This document shows, piece after piece, positions 13,325 to 23,513 of a DNA stretch of 64,000 bases. Numbering within the stretch: the first letter of the stretch is position 1; the number at the start of each line of letters is the position of its first letter. The notes beneath the pieces are model-generated. The model was not told where the DNA came from, did no database searches, and saw only the letters and a list, made by a program, of their open reading frames with translations. The translations under genes and the position numbers were made by a program. This DNA is from Solidesulfovibrio magneticus RS-1 (GTDB lineage Bacteria; Desulfobacterota; Desulfovibrionia; Desulfovibrionales; Desulfovibrionaceae): the NCBI RefSeq assembly GCF_000010665.1, contig NC_012796.1, positions 4,736,001 through 4,800,000 of the forward strand. Reading direction: 5' to 3'.

Positions 13325-16126
13325 TTACTCTTGATCGCCCAGGCCCAAGATCGACTCGAACGTTGCCAGAGGCACAACGTACAACCCAACCAAGCTGCCG
13401 TTAACCCGGGTATTCACCTGGAGGCCTTTGCTCGATGATTGCTTGAGCCAGCCCCGATCGCTCCAGGTCTTTGTCATCGTCGCGACTTCGCTAACCCCCA
13501 GGATGTTGCCCAACGCCTTGCCTGTGAATCCGATATACGGGGCCTTACCCGTCTCCCAGCGGCCAGCCCAACCTTGATGCGGCTCTAAATGTCGTTCGTT
13601 GGAGTCCCCCCTGTGCTGTTCCCAGAACTTTGTTGGGTTCGAAACGGCCCATTCCCAGACGGTCTTGAGCGCTTCCTTTGCCCGATCAGCTTGCTGTGCA
13701 CCTTGATTGACTGCAACGAGCAGCCCTTTCAAAACCTCACGCATCGGCTTCGCGATCTGCAGCTCAGGAATGGCCGCGTGCACGAGTGGGATAACCACCG
13801 ACAAGAAAGCGATGCTCTTGCTCAACCGCTTCGATGGGCTATTTCCCTCCGTTGTTGTGGTCCAGAATTGGATGCTCTCCCGGTATGCTTCCTTCCACAA
13901 GGGCCACTCGTCGCGGTGATCAAGGATGAACTGAACGACCCGTGGACCAGCATGTCCATGATTCTCTGCCACGACCTGCTCCAACTCGTTGACGAGTGCG
14001 CTGTTATCCCCGTCACCGAAAGGGGCACCCCATAAGCTCAACGCCCGTGCCGCTACGCCCCCGTGGCTCGAAGCGATATCGGTGATGCTCTGCTCACCGC
14101 TGGTAATAAGGATTGTTGAGTAGGTAGGGGACTGCTGGGTTCCCTTGATGGATCCGCGTCCTTTCGCGCGCCCCGCCCCGAAACTGTAAACGAAAGCGGC
14201 AACCGTTTCCGGGGAACTCGCCGTTTTCGTATCGTCGAGAATCAGCGGGATGCCGTTCAGCAGACTCGCCCGCCGTTCCATGAAGACTGGTGTAGCGGCC
14301 CAATTCAGAATGATGCTGGTGGAACTGCCGTCTATAGGATCACCCCATGCTGCTGCAGCCAAACGTTCCGAGGTGGTTTTGCCCTTGGATGTTTCACCAG
14401 CGAGGTCCAGGACGAAATTAGCCGCATCCAGGACCTGGAGGAACGGTGCAGCCAAACTCGCCATCACGACGATGAAGACGGGATCGAACTGGCTGACCTT
14501 GTTGACCATGGCCACCCAGTTCTCGAGGTTCCCCTTGCTTACGAGCCCTTCTGCAAATTGGCGGTCACCGTCATCGCGGGCTACAAACGTGACATCAGTG
14601 GCACCGACGACGTCATTGGGAACCAGTTGTTTTGCTCCCCATAAAAACGAATCTTGAGCTTGCCAGCCAAGCTGGCCGCTACATGACTGAACTTGGATCG
14701 CTTTTAAGTTTGCGACTTCATAGGCGTACAGATAATCTATGACGTCTCGAGCATTGGAGCTTGTAACGAGAAGCCCCTTGTCAGCGAGGCCCAGCAAATC
14801 TTTGGAGTCTGCTATGGTTCTTTTCGGTACTTGATGATGCTCCCAACATCCGTCCCGCAACCAAGCGACTTCGACAATTTCGTTCTTGGTCACGATGTCC
14901 TTCATCCTTAAACTTACAACAAGCGGCACCGGCATCAGCAAATCGTACTGTTTTTCACGAATCTCGAACACTCCGTCTACACCGAGTGCGTATCTCGGAG
15001 GGACGACCGCATCACCCTGAACTGGAGCATCGAGCAGAACATCGAGGACGCGCTTGCTGCATTGTATAGGGACCTCACTTCCGTTGCCATTAGCACCTTT
15101 CTTGCTCCCTTTGGGATACCGGGTCAGAACGCCTGCGATGATCGAATCGACTTCTTCCAGGGGAAGAGGCGGCTGGCACTCCGTGATATTCCTCTCATGC
15201 ACAACTCCACGGATGTCGTCATCCGCATATCCCTTCGCTTGGAGCGAGCAGGCAAAGCAAAACAGCGTGTTGTTACGCGCGCGTTCAGGGATGAAGCCCG
15301 GCAGCGTCGTGGTCGGTTCCATCCGCATCAACTTGGCCTGGGCTTTCCCGGTATTATCCACCGGCCGCTCCAGCTGATGGGCTGCGATCAGCGCGTCAAG
15401 GTTGGCCTCGTCAGAACGGACGATGGAATTGAGCGCCGCTACCTGATCCGCGAAGACATCCTGATAGTCGGTGGCTGGATCCAGCAACAAGGTATGCCCC
15501 TTCTCGCTGGCCTCCCCCTGAAACGGTAACGCGATCAGATTCCCCAACCCTTTATCATCCAGCGTGTCCTGCTTCGGAAAAAAGCAGTCAAATGATTCGC
15601 CGCTGTTTTTCCCGCCCAACGCGCCTGACGCCTGGAGGACCCACCCCACCACGACTCGTGCCTTCCAAGCTGGGACCGGTGAGGAAAAGAAAACGTACAC
15701 ATGATACCCGGTTCCCGAGGTGGAGCGAAGGACGTAGGGTGTCAAACCCGCGCCCAACAACTGTCCAGCGTAGCTCATGACATCCTTATATGGGTCGCTG
15801 GTCCCCGCGTGGTTGTCGAAATCGGCTGCGATAAACCAGCACCGACTATCCTTAAGAAGCGGGTAGATGCCGATGATGAGGTCGCCCTTAATGTGCTGCT
15901 GAACAATTTCGGGCGTATATCCGTGAAACTGCTGCGCTTCACATGTGATGCAAGATTGCCGTTTCCCGCCTATTCTCGGGCAGGCACCTTCCTTGAAAGA
16001 GTTCTGGCAATATGGGTACCAAGCAAGCTTGCCATCTGGCTTCTTTTTTGCGCTTTTTTTGGCGATGACATCTTCACGGCCACGAAAGTTGTTATACACA
16101 GCTTGATGCAATATAGAGATATCCAT
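13325..16126 (-). CDS. TOTE-type archaeo-eukaryotic primase fused to PriCT and DUF927 helicase-like domains
   Basis: The 933-residue protein has three parts. Residues about 1-240 are the archaeo-eukaryotic primase domain first described in TOTE conflict systems: zinc-type cysteines at 40, 49, 59 and 62, IYPLLKDSRCWFIAADFD with DFD at 102-104, SGTGYHVYVFF near 137-147, FPKQD at 183-187 and GLGNLIALPFQ at 193-203. Residues about 290-355 (PERARNNTLFCFACSLQAKG, DIRGVVHERN) are a PriCT_1 primase C-terminal domain. From about 390 on it is DUF927, with LDLAGETSKGKTT as Walker A, LILDDTK and GRAKGRGS. The start at 16126 follows AAGGTGAGCAAACTT; the frame upstream is not supported. It is likely a self-sufficient primase-helicase for element replication. 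Confidence 0.9.
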   Translation of the reverse strand: MDISILHQAVYNNFRGREDVIAKKSAKKKPDGKLAWYPYCQNSFKEGACPRIGGKRQSCITCEAQQFHGYTPEIVQQHIKGDLIIGIYPLLKDSRCWFIAADFDNHAGTSDPYKDVMSYAGQLLGAGLTPYVLRSTSGTGYHVYVFFSSPVPAWKARVVVGWVLQASGALGGKNSGESFDCFFPKQDTLDDKGLGNLIALPFQGEASEKGHTLLLDPATDYQDVFADQVAALNSIVRSDEANLDALIAAHQLERPVDNTGKAQAKLMRMEPTTTLPGFIPERARNNTLFCFACSLQAKGYADDDIRGVVHERNITECQPPLPLEEVDSIIAGVLTRYPKGSKKGANGNGSEVPIQCSKRVLDVLLDAPVQGDAVVPPRYALGVDGVFEIREKQYDLLMPVPLVVSLRMKDIVTKNEIVEVAWLRDGCWEHHQVPKRTIADSKDLLGLADKGLLVTSSNARDVIDYLYAYEVANLKAIQVQSCSGQLGWQAQDSFLWGAKQLVPNDVVGATDVTFVARDDGDRQFAEGLVSKGNLENWVAMVNKVSQFDPVFIVVMASLAAPFLQVLDAANFVLDLAGETSKGKTTSERLAAAAWGDPIDGSSTSIILNWAATPVFMERRASLLNGIPLILDDTKTASSPETVAAFVYSFGAGRAKGRGSIKGTQQSPTYSTILITSGEQSITDIASSHGGVAARALSLWGAPFGDGDNSALVNELEQVVAENHGHAGPRVVQFILDHRDEWPLWKEAYRESIQFWTTTTEGNSPSKRLSKSIAFLSVVIPLVHAAIPELQIAKPMREVLKGLLVAVNQGAQQADRAKEALKTVWEWAVSNPTKFWEQHRGDSNERHLEPHQGWAGRWETGKAPYIGFTGKALGNILGVSEVATMTKTWSDRGWLKQSSSKGLQVNTRVNGSLVGLYVVPLATFESILGLGDQE

Positions 16127-16230
16127 AAGTTTGCTCACCTTACATGTCGTTGAAGTCAATTTTGAAGAACGGTATTCGGTTTTATTTGACGGACACATCG
16201 TCATGTTTTTTTGCCGACAAGTGCAGAAGA

Positions 16231-16260
16231 AAAGGCCGCCGATTTACGCAAGCGGCCTTT
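16231..16260 (-). terminator. Terminator after the Cys-rich coiled-coil gene
   Basis: AAAGGCCGC and GCGGCCTTT form a perfect 9-bp stem. On the minus strand it is followed by TTCTTCT, just past the stop at 16283 and before the TOTE-type primase gene. Confidence 0.65.
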
Positions 16261-16282
16261 CCCCCGCTAAGTCCCGTTGGGA

Positions 16283-16591
16283 CTATTCGCCGACAGCGTG
16301 TTTTGCGGCCAGCACCTCCCGTATAGCTCCAAGCATGTTTTGGAGCTCTTCGATGCGCTCGTTAATATCGATCTTCTTACGGCGATCATGCTCCACCGAG
16401 ATGGCGAGCTCAATAATCTGGCGTTCATCTTTCTGGAGCTTGTCCTGCACGTGGTTACGTTCGCAAGTTAATGACGCGACTTCACATGCGTACCGCTCAA
16501 GATTTTCCAGCAAGCAGATTGTGTCACAGTCGGAATCAAGAGAGTAGCAACCAATACACTTATACTTGCTTTCTTCAGTATAGGTTTTCAT
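16283..16591 (-). CDS. Cys-rich coiled-coil protein of unknown function
   Basis: The ATG at 16591 (AGAAAGGGTATGAAAAC upstream) gives 102 residues. The first 45 have seven cysteines (YKCIGCYSLDSDCDTICLLE, then C at YAC and LTC), likely a small zinc knuckle. The rest (ERNHVQDKLQKDERQIIEL... to EELQNMLGAIREVL) is a long heptad helix. No family is recognised. It lies upstream of the TOTE-type primase on the same strand, with a terminator between them, so it may be a separate unit. Confidence 0.55.
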   Translation of the reverse strand: MKTYTEESKYKCIGCYSLDSDCDTICLLENLERYACEVASLTCERNHVQDKLQKDERQIIELAISVEHDRRKKIDINERIEELQNMLGAIREVLAAKHAVGE

Positions 16592-16815
16592 GTTTTCATA
16601 CCCTTTCTTATATGTTGAGGTTTTCCACACACGGAGTCCAACCTTAGCCGATTGCAGAGGCAAGCGACTCAAGACTTGTTGGCGCGACAATCCCCATATC
16701 ATCGCTTGCCGATCACCCGGCGCGACAAAAACAGGGGTATGTTCATGCCGAAGGCTTGAGCCACTGCCTGAGGCAGCAACGCAGATACCCGTCCATCCTT
16801 AGAATAGAGACAATC

Positions 16816-17010
16816 TTAATCATCCCTTATTTGATTTTCAAAGATCAGGGCGACGTTGTACTTCGTCGCACGGGAGCTCACCCCAACTTGAGCAATCCAA
16901 ACCTCCTTAATCCCGGCCTCTCGACCTTCAACCTTACGGAGTCGTTCTAGGCCTCGCTCCGGACACTTGCACTGGATTATGTTTGGTTTTGGACTTATTC
17001 CGACCGCCAT
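16816..17010 (-). CDS. Possible small protein in a mostly empty stretch
   Basis: A 64-residue frame starts at 17010 with AGGTGTC close upstream. It contains IIQCKCPERGLERLRKVEGR and VGVSSRATKYNVALIFENQI, which reads like a protein with plausible codon use, but there is no family match. The stretch from 16592 to 17601 otherwise has no gene I can support. It does contain two copies of GACTTATTCCGAC (16992 and 17086), each about 20 nt after ACTTGCAC, an imperfect direct repeat of 94 bp. Confidence 0.25.
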   Translation of the reverse strand: MAVGISPKPNIIQCKCPERGLERLRKVEGREAGIKEVWIAQVGVSSRATKYNVALIFENQIRDD

Positions 17011-17601
17011 GACACCTGCTTGCCCAACGAGGATCTTTCTATCTCCCTTTTTTGCCCTACTTGCACGGGAGTATCTTTAATTCTCGACTTATTCCGACTA
17101 TGGGACGGCAAACAAAAAGTGGAGCTTTAACGGCAACTTGGACATGCAAAGAGACCCCGACCGTCCGAAGGCCAAACGATCAGGGTGACCATACGCATCC
17201 TAGATCAGCACCTTGGTATCAGCAGGCGTTGAACCGGCTATGCTATTTTCGATTAATCAGGAGGGACCGACGAGCAGCGGGTGAGAGGCCTACGGGGCGC
17301 TCCTATAGGCTCAAGGATCTAGAAAACATGCTCAGGTAGCCGAAGCCCATCGCGGCCCACCATGGCACGAGCGCTTGGCGCGGGGGCTTCGAAGCAAGAA
17401 TGAGAGCGGAAAAACGGTGCCCGGCGTTATGCTGGAGTTGGATCAAACCACGAGAGCGGGACTCGTAAGAACTTGTGTCCCCTAACCTCGTAAAAACTCC
17501 CGTCCCTGGACACCTGAAACAATAATGGTTACGGCTAGCTAGCTCATACAACGCTGCAGCCTCCAGCTATCTGCTAAAATATTTAACACCCTATGCGCTG
17601 C

Positions 17602-18546
17602 TCAATCTATCTCAATAAAATCAGCCTTATACTGTTCGTCAATAGGCGGTTCAAAATCCAAACCTTCTTCTTTGAGGAAATTTCCCGTTCTTTCGAGAAA
17701 TTCTAGCTCCTCTCTGACAGATGCTATCCCCTTTGCGACCGTATTTTCATCGGCCGAATACACGGTATCTTTCCATTTTTCCGAAATTTGCTTCATCGAC
17801 AAACCTTCAATCCGATCTTTATAAAAAGCGAATTGCTTGCGTTTATCAACTGGACGGACATCAGGTGGCATTTCCATAAAAACATTTGATTTCCTCTGAA
17901 CATCCCAGTAGTCAAAGACCTCGTCAATAACACCATCTTTTCTGTTAAGATAACCAGCCAACAACCTTCCAATCTGACTTCTAGTTCCAGCAAGATCTAC
18001 TTTCAAAAGTATCTCATTAAATCGCCCCCCCTGAACAAAACCTGGAGCCTTTCTCCAATAGCTTCTCTCCGCATTTAAACGCTCAAAGTCTTTGATAAGA
18101 CTATGAGCAAATTCTGAAACAGATACGTCCACCCCAGCAATTTGAACTTCAGCCAGTTTACGCTCAATTACTCTAACAACATAATCAACCCCGTTGGATA
18201 TCAATCTCTCTTTTGATTTTTCTCTTCGGATATGTGCCAACCCTATTCGAAATAAGTATTTTTTCTCAACATCTTTTTCAATATCTTGAAAAAAAGGATA
18301 GTTCGTGGTCAACAGCTCCATATAGTTTTCAACAATACTCGGCGAGAATAAGTTCATAGCCTTATCGACCCAATCGAGCCATTTCTTAAAAACGACATAA
18401 TCAGAAAAATCTAAATCAGCAAAATCGTCTGGAAGGGGGACGTGCTTAATAGCGCTTTCTATCTCAGCAACTATTTTATGATAGGCATTGCTAACTCGCA
18501 AAAAATCTGCCCACAGTTCATAATATTTCTTAGACTTCTCATCCAT
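17602..18546 (-). CDS. AT-rich hypothetical cargo gene beside the integrase
   Basis: This 314-residue, mostly helical protein has no signal peptide or membrane span. It has aromatic-rich helices (YYELWADFLRVSNAYHKI, VVFKKWLDWVDKAMNLF), a central KDFERLNAERSYWRKAPG, and a charged C-terminal half with DKRKQFAFYKDRIEGLSMKQ resembling a helix-turn-helix, then EDGL/PPIDEQYKADFIEID. AAGAGGCATGT precedes the ATG. Its base composition is lower in GC than the neighbouring integrase and the chromosome, so it probably came from another source. Genes between a tyrosine integrase and the rest of an island are often defence or fitness cargo. I cannot assign a function. Confidence 0.7.
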   Translation of the reverse strand: MDEKSKKYYELWADFLRVSNAYHKIVAEIESAIKHVPLPDDFADLDFSDYVVFKKWLDWVDKAMNLFSPSIVENYMELLTTNYPFFQDIEKDVEKKYLFRIGLAHIRREKSKERLISNGVDYVVRVIERKLAEVQIAGVDVSVSEFAHSLIKDFERLNAERSYWRKAPGFVQGGRFNEILLKVDLAGTRSQIGRLLAGYLNRKDGVIDEVFDYWDVQRKSNVFMEMPPDVRPVDKRKQFAFYKDRIEGLSMKQISEKWKDTVYSADENTVAKGIASVREELEFLERTGNFLKEEGLDFEPPIDEQYKADFIEID

Positions 18547-18624
18547 ACATGCCTCTTTTGGAATTTCTTCGATTTTAAACTTAATCCATAGCTAAGGTTT
18601 TAAGCACTCACTTACCGTGATGGG

Positions 18625-19026
18625 ATGTCACAGGATGCCCACATCCCCCAAAGGGCCAACCTTCAACAGGAACTCGGCCGCCCCCTCTCCGTCGACGATG
18701 TCGCGGAGCTGCTTGCCCTTGACCCGCGCACCATCAGGAAATACGCTGAGGCATTGGGTGGAGTCCGGGTAGCCGGACGGCTGCGGTTCTTTGAAAACCG
18801 GATTAGGAGTTACATCGATGCCAGCACTGTGCAAGCGTCGAGGCAAGGACCGTTGGCGAGCCCAAGTCAGAATGGACGGAAAATCCGTCGCGATCAAGTG
18901 GTTCGGCAGCGGAGCGAAGGGCGGCAAGGAGTACAGACAAGCGGTCGCCTGGGAGGAGGAAACCCGAAAGGCGCTGGAGGCGATGCCCGAGCCCGAGATC
19001 CCCACGGTGTCTTTGACGATTCGTGA
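18625..19026 (+). CDS. HTH protein (AlpA/excisionase-like) overlapping the integrase gene
   Basis: Residues about 20-60 (LSVDDVAELLALDPRTIRKY then LGGVRVAGRLRFFENRIRSY) form a winged HTH of the MerR/AlpA type used by excisionases and integrase partners. The frame then continues 70 codons past the integrase start at 18818 to a stop at 19026. That tail is low in complexity (GRQGVQTSGRLGGGNPKGAG) and looks like a shadow of the integrase frame. The real product may end in this tail, or a frameshift may join the HTH to the integrase. No good ribosome binding site precedes the ATG at 18625. Confidence 0.7.
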   Translation: MSQDAHIPQRANLQQELGRPLSVDDVAELLALDPRTIRKYAEALGGVRVAGRLRFFENRIRSYIDASTVQASRQGPLASPSQNGRKIRRDQVVRQRSEGRQGVQTSGRLGGGNPKGAGGDARARDPHGVFDDS

Positions 19027-19972
19027 TTGGGCAAATGCCTACCTGGATGAGGTGCAGCGCCGCAGGGCAAAATCCACGTACTCGGAGGCCAGAACGGCTT
19101 TCAAGTACCTTGGGCGCACCCTTGGGCCGGATTTTGAGATGTCCAGCCTCACTCCGACAGAAGCGCTCAAGCACCTCGACATCCAAAACGACACTCGGTC
19201 CGGCAGCGCGGCTAACAAGGATCGGAAGAACCTATCCCGGGGATGGAATTGGGCGAAGAAATTTCTCCCCAATTTCCCCCAGACACCAAATCCCTTCCTC
19301 CAGGTCGACCGCTACCCGATCACGCGCAAACCCCGCTATGTCCCGCCTGAAGTTGATTACTGGAAAGTGATGGCGACCCTTGAGGGCCAGGACGAAGTTA
19401 TGCTGACCGCCTTTTTCCACCTTGGAGCCCGCCGGGGAGAAATCTTCCGGCTCAAGTGGGCTGATGTGGATTTCGGCGGCGAACGCGTCAGACTGGCCAC
19501 GAGAAAGACCGCTGACGGCAGCTACAAGCACGACTGGATCCCGATGACGCAGGAACTCAAGGCTCGGCTCATGTGGTGGTGGGAAAACCGCCGGCACAAG
19601 CAGAGCGAGTACGTCTTCACCGTCACGGGAGATTATCGGTTTGAGAACCAGTGGGAAGGGGAGCCCTTCCGCTACCGCCAGCACTTCATGGATAAGCTGT
19701 GTGAACGGGCCGGAGTAAAACCGTTTGGCTTCCATGCCATCCGGCACTTGTCGGCGGTGGTCCTGTACCAAGCTGGCTACCCGGTAGCCATGATCCAGGC
19801 CATTCTCCGGCACGACAACGCGACCACCACGGAGAAGTACCTGAAGCGCCTTGGGCTGGACCCCGACAAATTGAAGACGGCTGTGAAGGCTTTCGAGAAT
19901 CGTGGGCCGGCCAAGGTCATCCCGTTCGAAACCAATAAAAAAGCCCCCGGCAGTATGAGTGCCAGGGGCTAA
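18818..19972 (+). CDS. int: Tyrosine-type site-specific integrase
   Basis: The 384-residue protein is a phage-type tyrosine recombinase that inserts and excises the element. An N-terminal arm-binding part (PALCKRRGKDRWRAQVRMDG) is followed by a core-binding domain (LTIRDWANAYLDEVQRRRAK) and the catalytic domain. The catalytic residues are visible: Arg in LGARRGEIFRLKW, HxxR in FHAIRHLSAVVL, His in ILRHDNATTTEKY, and Tyr in the same segment. The start at 18818 is set by AGGAG 8 nt upstream. The gene ends 80 nt from the 3' end of tRNA-Glu, the probable attachment target. The stretch 19973-20050 holds two GCTACCCACC copies that could be arm-type binding sites. Confidence 0.95.
   Translation: MPALCKRRGKDRWRAQVRMDGKSVAIKWFGSGAKGGKEYRQAVAWEEETRKALEAMPEPEIPTVSLTIRDWANAYLDEVQRRRAKSTYSEARTAFKYLGRTLGPDFEMSSLTPTEALKHLDIQNDTRSGSAANKDRKNLSRGWNWAKKFLPNFPQTPNPFLQVDRYPITRKPRYVPPEVDYWKVMATLEGQDEVMLTAFFHLGARRGEIFRLKWADVDFGGERVRLATRKTADGSYKHDWIPMTQELKARLMWWWENRRHKQSEYVFTVTGDYRFENQWEGEPFRYRQHFMDKLCERAGVKPFGFHAIRHLSAVVLYQAGYPVAMIQAILRHDNATTTEKYLKRLGLDPDKLKTAVKAFENRGPAKVIPFETNKKAPGSMSARG
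19935..19970 (-). terminator. Leftward terminator for the tRNA genes, inside the integrase 3' end
   Basis: AGCCCC(C)GGCA and TGCC(A)GGGGCT form a stem of about 10 bp at 19942-19970. On the minus strand it is followed by TTTTTTATT, so it points leftward. It lies within the last codons of int, and fits termination of transcripts from tRNA-Gln and tRNA-Glu. Confidence 0.75.
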
Positions 19973-20052
19973 GAGGAAGGATGCTACCCACCAGGGCTAC
20001 CCACCCTGAGGGAATGAGGTCCGACTTGACGTAACCTCTTAGAATCGCTTGG

Positions 20053-20127
20053 CGTCCCCAAGGGGATTTGAACCCCTGTTACCGGCGTGAAAGGCCGATG
20101 TCCTGGACCAGGCTAGACGATGGGGAC
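20053..20127 (-). tRNA. tRNA-Glu (anticodon TTC), probable integration target
   Basis: The minus strand reads GTCCCCATCGTCTAGCCTGG and onward, closing with GGGGAC and an encoded CCA at 20052-20050. The acceptor, D, anticodon (GCCTTTCACGC, anticodon TTC) and T arms (GTTCAAAT) are all intact. The gene's 3' end faces the integrase, as expected for an element inserted into the tRNA 3' end. The matching duplicated tRNA end at the left border is not in the window. Confidence 0.95.
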
Positions 20128-20143
20128 GTTTCTTTTTTCTTGG

Positions 20144-20214
20144 CTGGGGGACTAGGATTCGAACCTAGGTTGGTGGAGTCAGAGTCCACAGTCCTGCCGC
20201 TAGACGATCCCCCA
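20144..20214 (-). tRNA. tRNA-Gln (anticodon CTG)
   Basis: The minus strand reads TGGGGGATCGTCTAGCGGCA and onward, with anticodon loop CTCTGAC (anticodon CTG), T loop GTTCGAAT and an encoded CCA at 20143-20141. It lies 16 nt upstream of tRNA-Glu and is probably co-transcribed with it. Confidence 0.95.
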
Positions 20215-20288
20215 GCAGCCAAGAAGCAGTGTTTTACTCCGGTCCCAGCTCCCCGTCAAGAACTTTTTTCAAACTTTCTCGACGAACC

Positions 20289-20633
20289 CTAAGCCTTGGC
20301 CAGACGACGGGTGCGCTTTTTCAGCTTGTTGATCTGACGGCGCAGAATCTCCTTCTGCTTACGGGTGCCGTCGCCAGAAACCTCGGTGCGAGCCGTACGC
20401 AGCGAGCGCATCTTGCTCTTCATCGACAGGATCTTCGTCTTGTACGGAGAAACCTTCGGTCCGTCCTCGCCGCCAATGCCCAGAACTTCCTTGATCTGCA
20501 CCAGGAGTTCGTCCTTGCCCAGACCAGAAGCGCCGGTCACCTGGGGGATCTGCTTGAGCACCAACTCGCGCAGTTCCTTGGCCGTCATCTTGTCCAGGGG
20601 CTTCTTCAGATCAAGCTGCAACCCTTCGCTCAT
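20289..20633 (-). CDS. Small basic protein with Rho N-terminal (SAP-like) domain
   Basis: The 114-residue product has a Rho_N/SAP-like helical motif at residues about 13-50 (LDKMTAKELRELVLKQIPQV then GLGKDELLVQIKEVLG). The rest is strongly basic (KTKILSMKSKMRSLRTARTE, RRQINKLKKRTRRLAKA), a likely nucleic-acid-binding tail. GGAGGCGAAC precedes the ATG at 20633. It is too short to be Rho itself. Similar small proteins occur near tRNA genes in Desulfovibrio, as far as I recall, but no role is established. It lies upstream of tRNA-Gln on the same strand. Confidence 0.7.
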   Translation of the reverse strand: MSEGLQLDLKKPLDKMTAKELRELVLKQIPQVTGASGLGKDELLVQIKEVLGIGGEDGPKVSPYKTKILSMKSKMRSLRTARTEVSGDGTRKQKEILRRQINKLKKRTRRLAKA

Positions 20634-20674
20634 GTTCGCCTCCAAAAAAATGATATCTCGCCTTGTCGGTTCGC

Positions 20675-21172
20675 CTAGCCCCGCTTCGCGCGGCGCGCCT
20701 TGCGTCGCCCGCCCGAACCGGAACCCGGACCGGATTCGAAGTACGCCACATATTTGGCGTAACAGCGTCCGACCGGCGAGTTCGGATCAAGCTTCCCTAC
20801 AAGCCCGCCCAGCCCTTCGGGCCGTACCTCGGCGGGCGTGGAAAAACGCGGCGGGATCGCCCGCAACGCATCCAAAGGAACCCGGCCTCCTAGCAGATCG
20901 AACCGCACCTTGTCAAAGGCTTCGTGGCCCAAAGCCGCATTGACCAGCGATAAAATCTCCGGAGCCGCGAAAACCATCTCCTGCAGCGCCACCGGATCGT
21001 CCGCGCCCAGGTACAGATCCCGCCGCTTGTGCCCCAGGGGACGCAGCAATTCCGCCGTCTCCGGCCCCACGATCTCGGCCCAGCGCCGGCAGACCTCAAC
21101 GAAGTTGCGCTGGGCCGACGCTTCCTGGGCGGCCATGTACCGCTCCACGCTCTCGGACAACCGGCGCAGCAT
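20675..21172 (-). CDS. DUF721 (DciA-like) protein
   Basis: The 165-residue protein has the DUF721 core: an N-terminal helix (RLSESVERYMA), WAEIVGPETAELLRPLGHKR and LYLGADDPVALQEMVF, then LVNAALGHEAFDKVRFDLLG. DUF721 includes DciA, which helps load the replicative helicase in many bacteria that lack DnaC. The C-terminal 60 residues are not in the basic family and end in a basic GGRRKARRAKRG tail. GGAGAAGGCGAA precedes the ATG. The metK terminator lies between it and the upstream gene. Confidence 0.75.
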   Translation of the reverse strand: MLRRLSESVERYMAAQEASAQRNFVEVCRRWAEIVGPETAELLRPLGHKRRDLYLGADDPVALQEMVFAAPEILSLVNAALGHEAFDKVRFDLLGGRVPLDALRAIPPRFSTPAEVRPEGLGGLVGKLDPNSPVGRCYAKYVAYFESGPGSGSGGRRKARRAKRG

Positions 21173-21184
21173 TTCGCCTTCTCC

Positions 21185-21217
21185 AAAAAGCGCGGGCCGC
21201 CAAAAAACGGCCCGCGC
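21185..21217 (-). terminator. Terminator of metK
   Basis: A perfect 10-bp stem (GCGCGGGCCG at 21190-21199, CGGCCCGCGC at 21208-21217) follows the metK stop. On the minus strand it ends in TTTTT (21189-21185). Confidence 0.85.
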
Positions 21218-21228
21218 CGGAATGGTCG

Positions 21229-22398
<1,170 letters not shown>

Positions 22399-22534
22399 AC
22401 GGGATATCCTCCTTGAGCCGGCCGCCTCTGTGCTGGCGACGTCAGCTCCAATGCAATATATCTACGTTGTTGGGAACTGAAATTCGAGTCTCTACCCTTG
22501 GAGACGCAAAAAAGCAACCCGAGACGCCATGACG

Positions 22535-23392
<858 letters not shown>

Positions 23393-23513
23393 GGCAAGCC
23401 TCCTTTGACTTCCGCGCGACAACTAATACCGGCCCGGAAAACTGTAAAGCCGGCCATGACAAATGCCCCGGCCCCGGGTATGTTCGGCCCATCCCATCGC
23501 CAAGGAGACCCGC

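Noticed and set aside
13325-16126. Full TOTE conflict system
   Set aside because: Only the primase domain is seen; the other TOTE components are not found in the window.
17052-17339. 95-codon rightward frame in the gap before the cargo gene
   Set aside because: No ribosome binding site or protein-like pattern; the stretch looks non-coding.
1-19972. Left attachment site of the element (copy of the tRNA-Glu 3' end)
   Set aside because: I looked for the tRNA 3' end sequence (AAGGGGATTTGAACCCCT) in the left part and found none, so the left border is likely outside the window.
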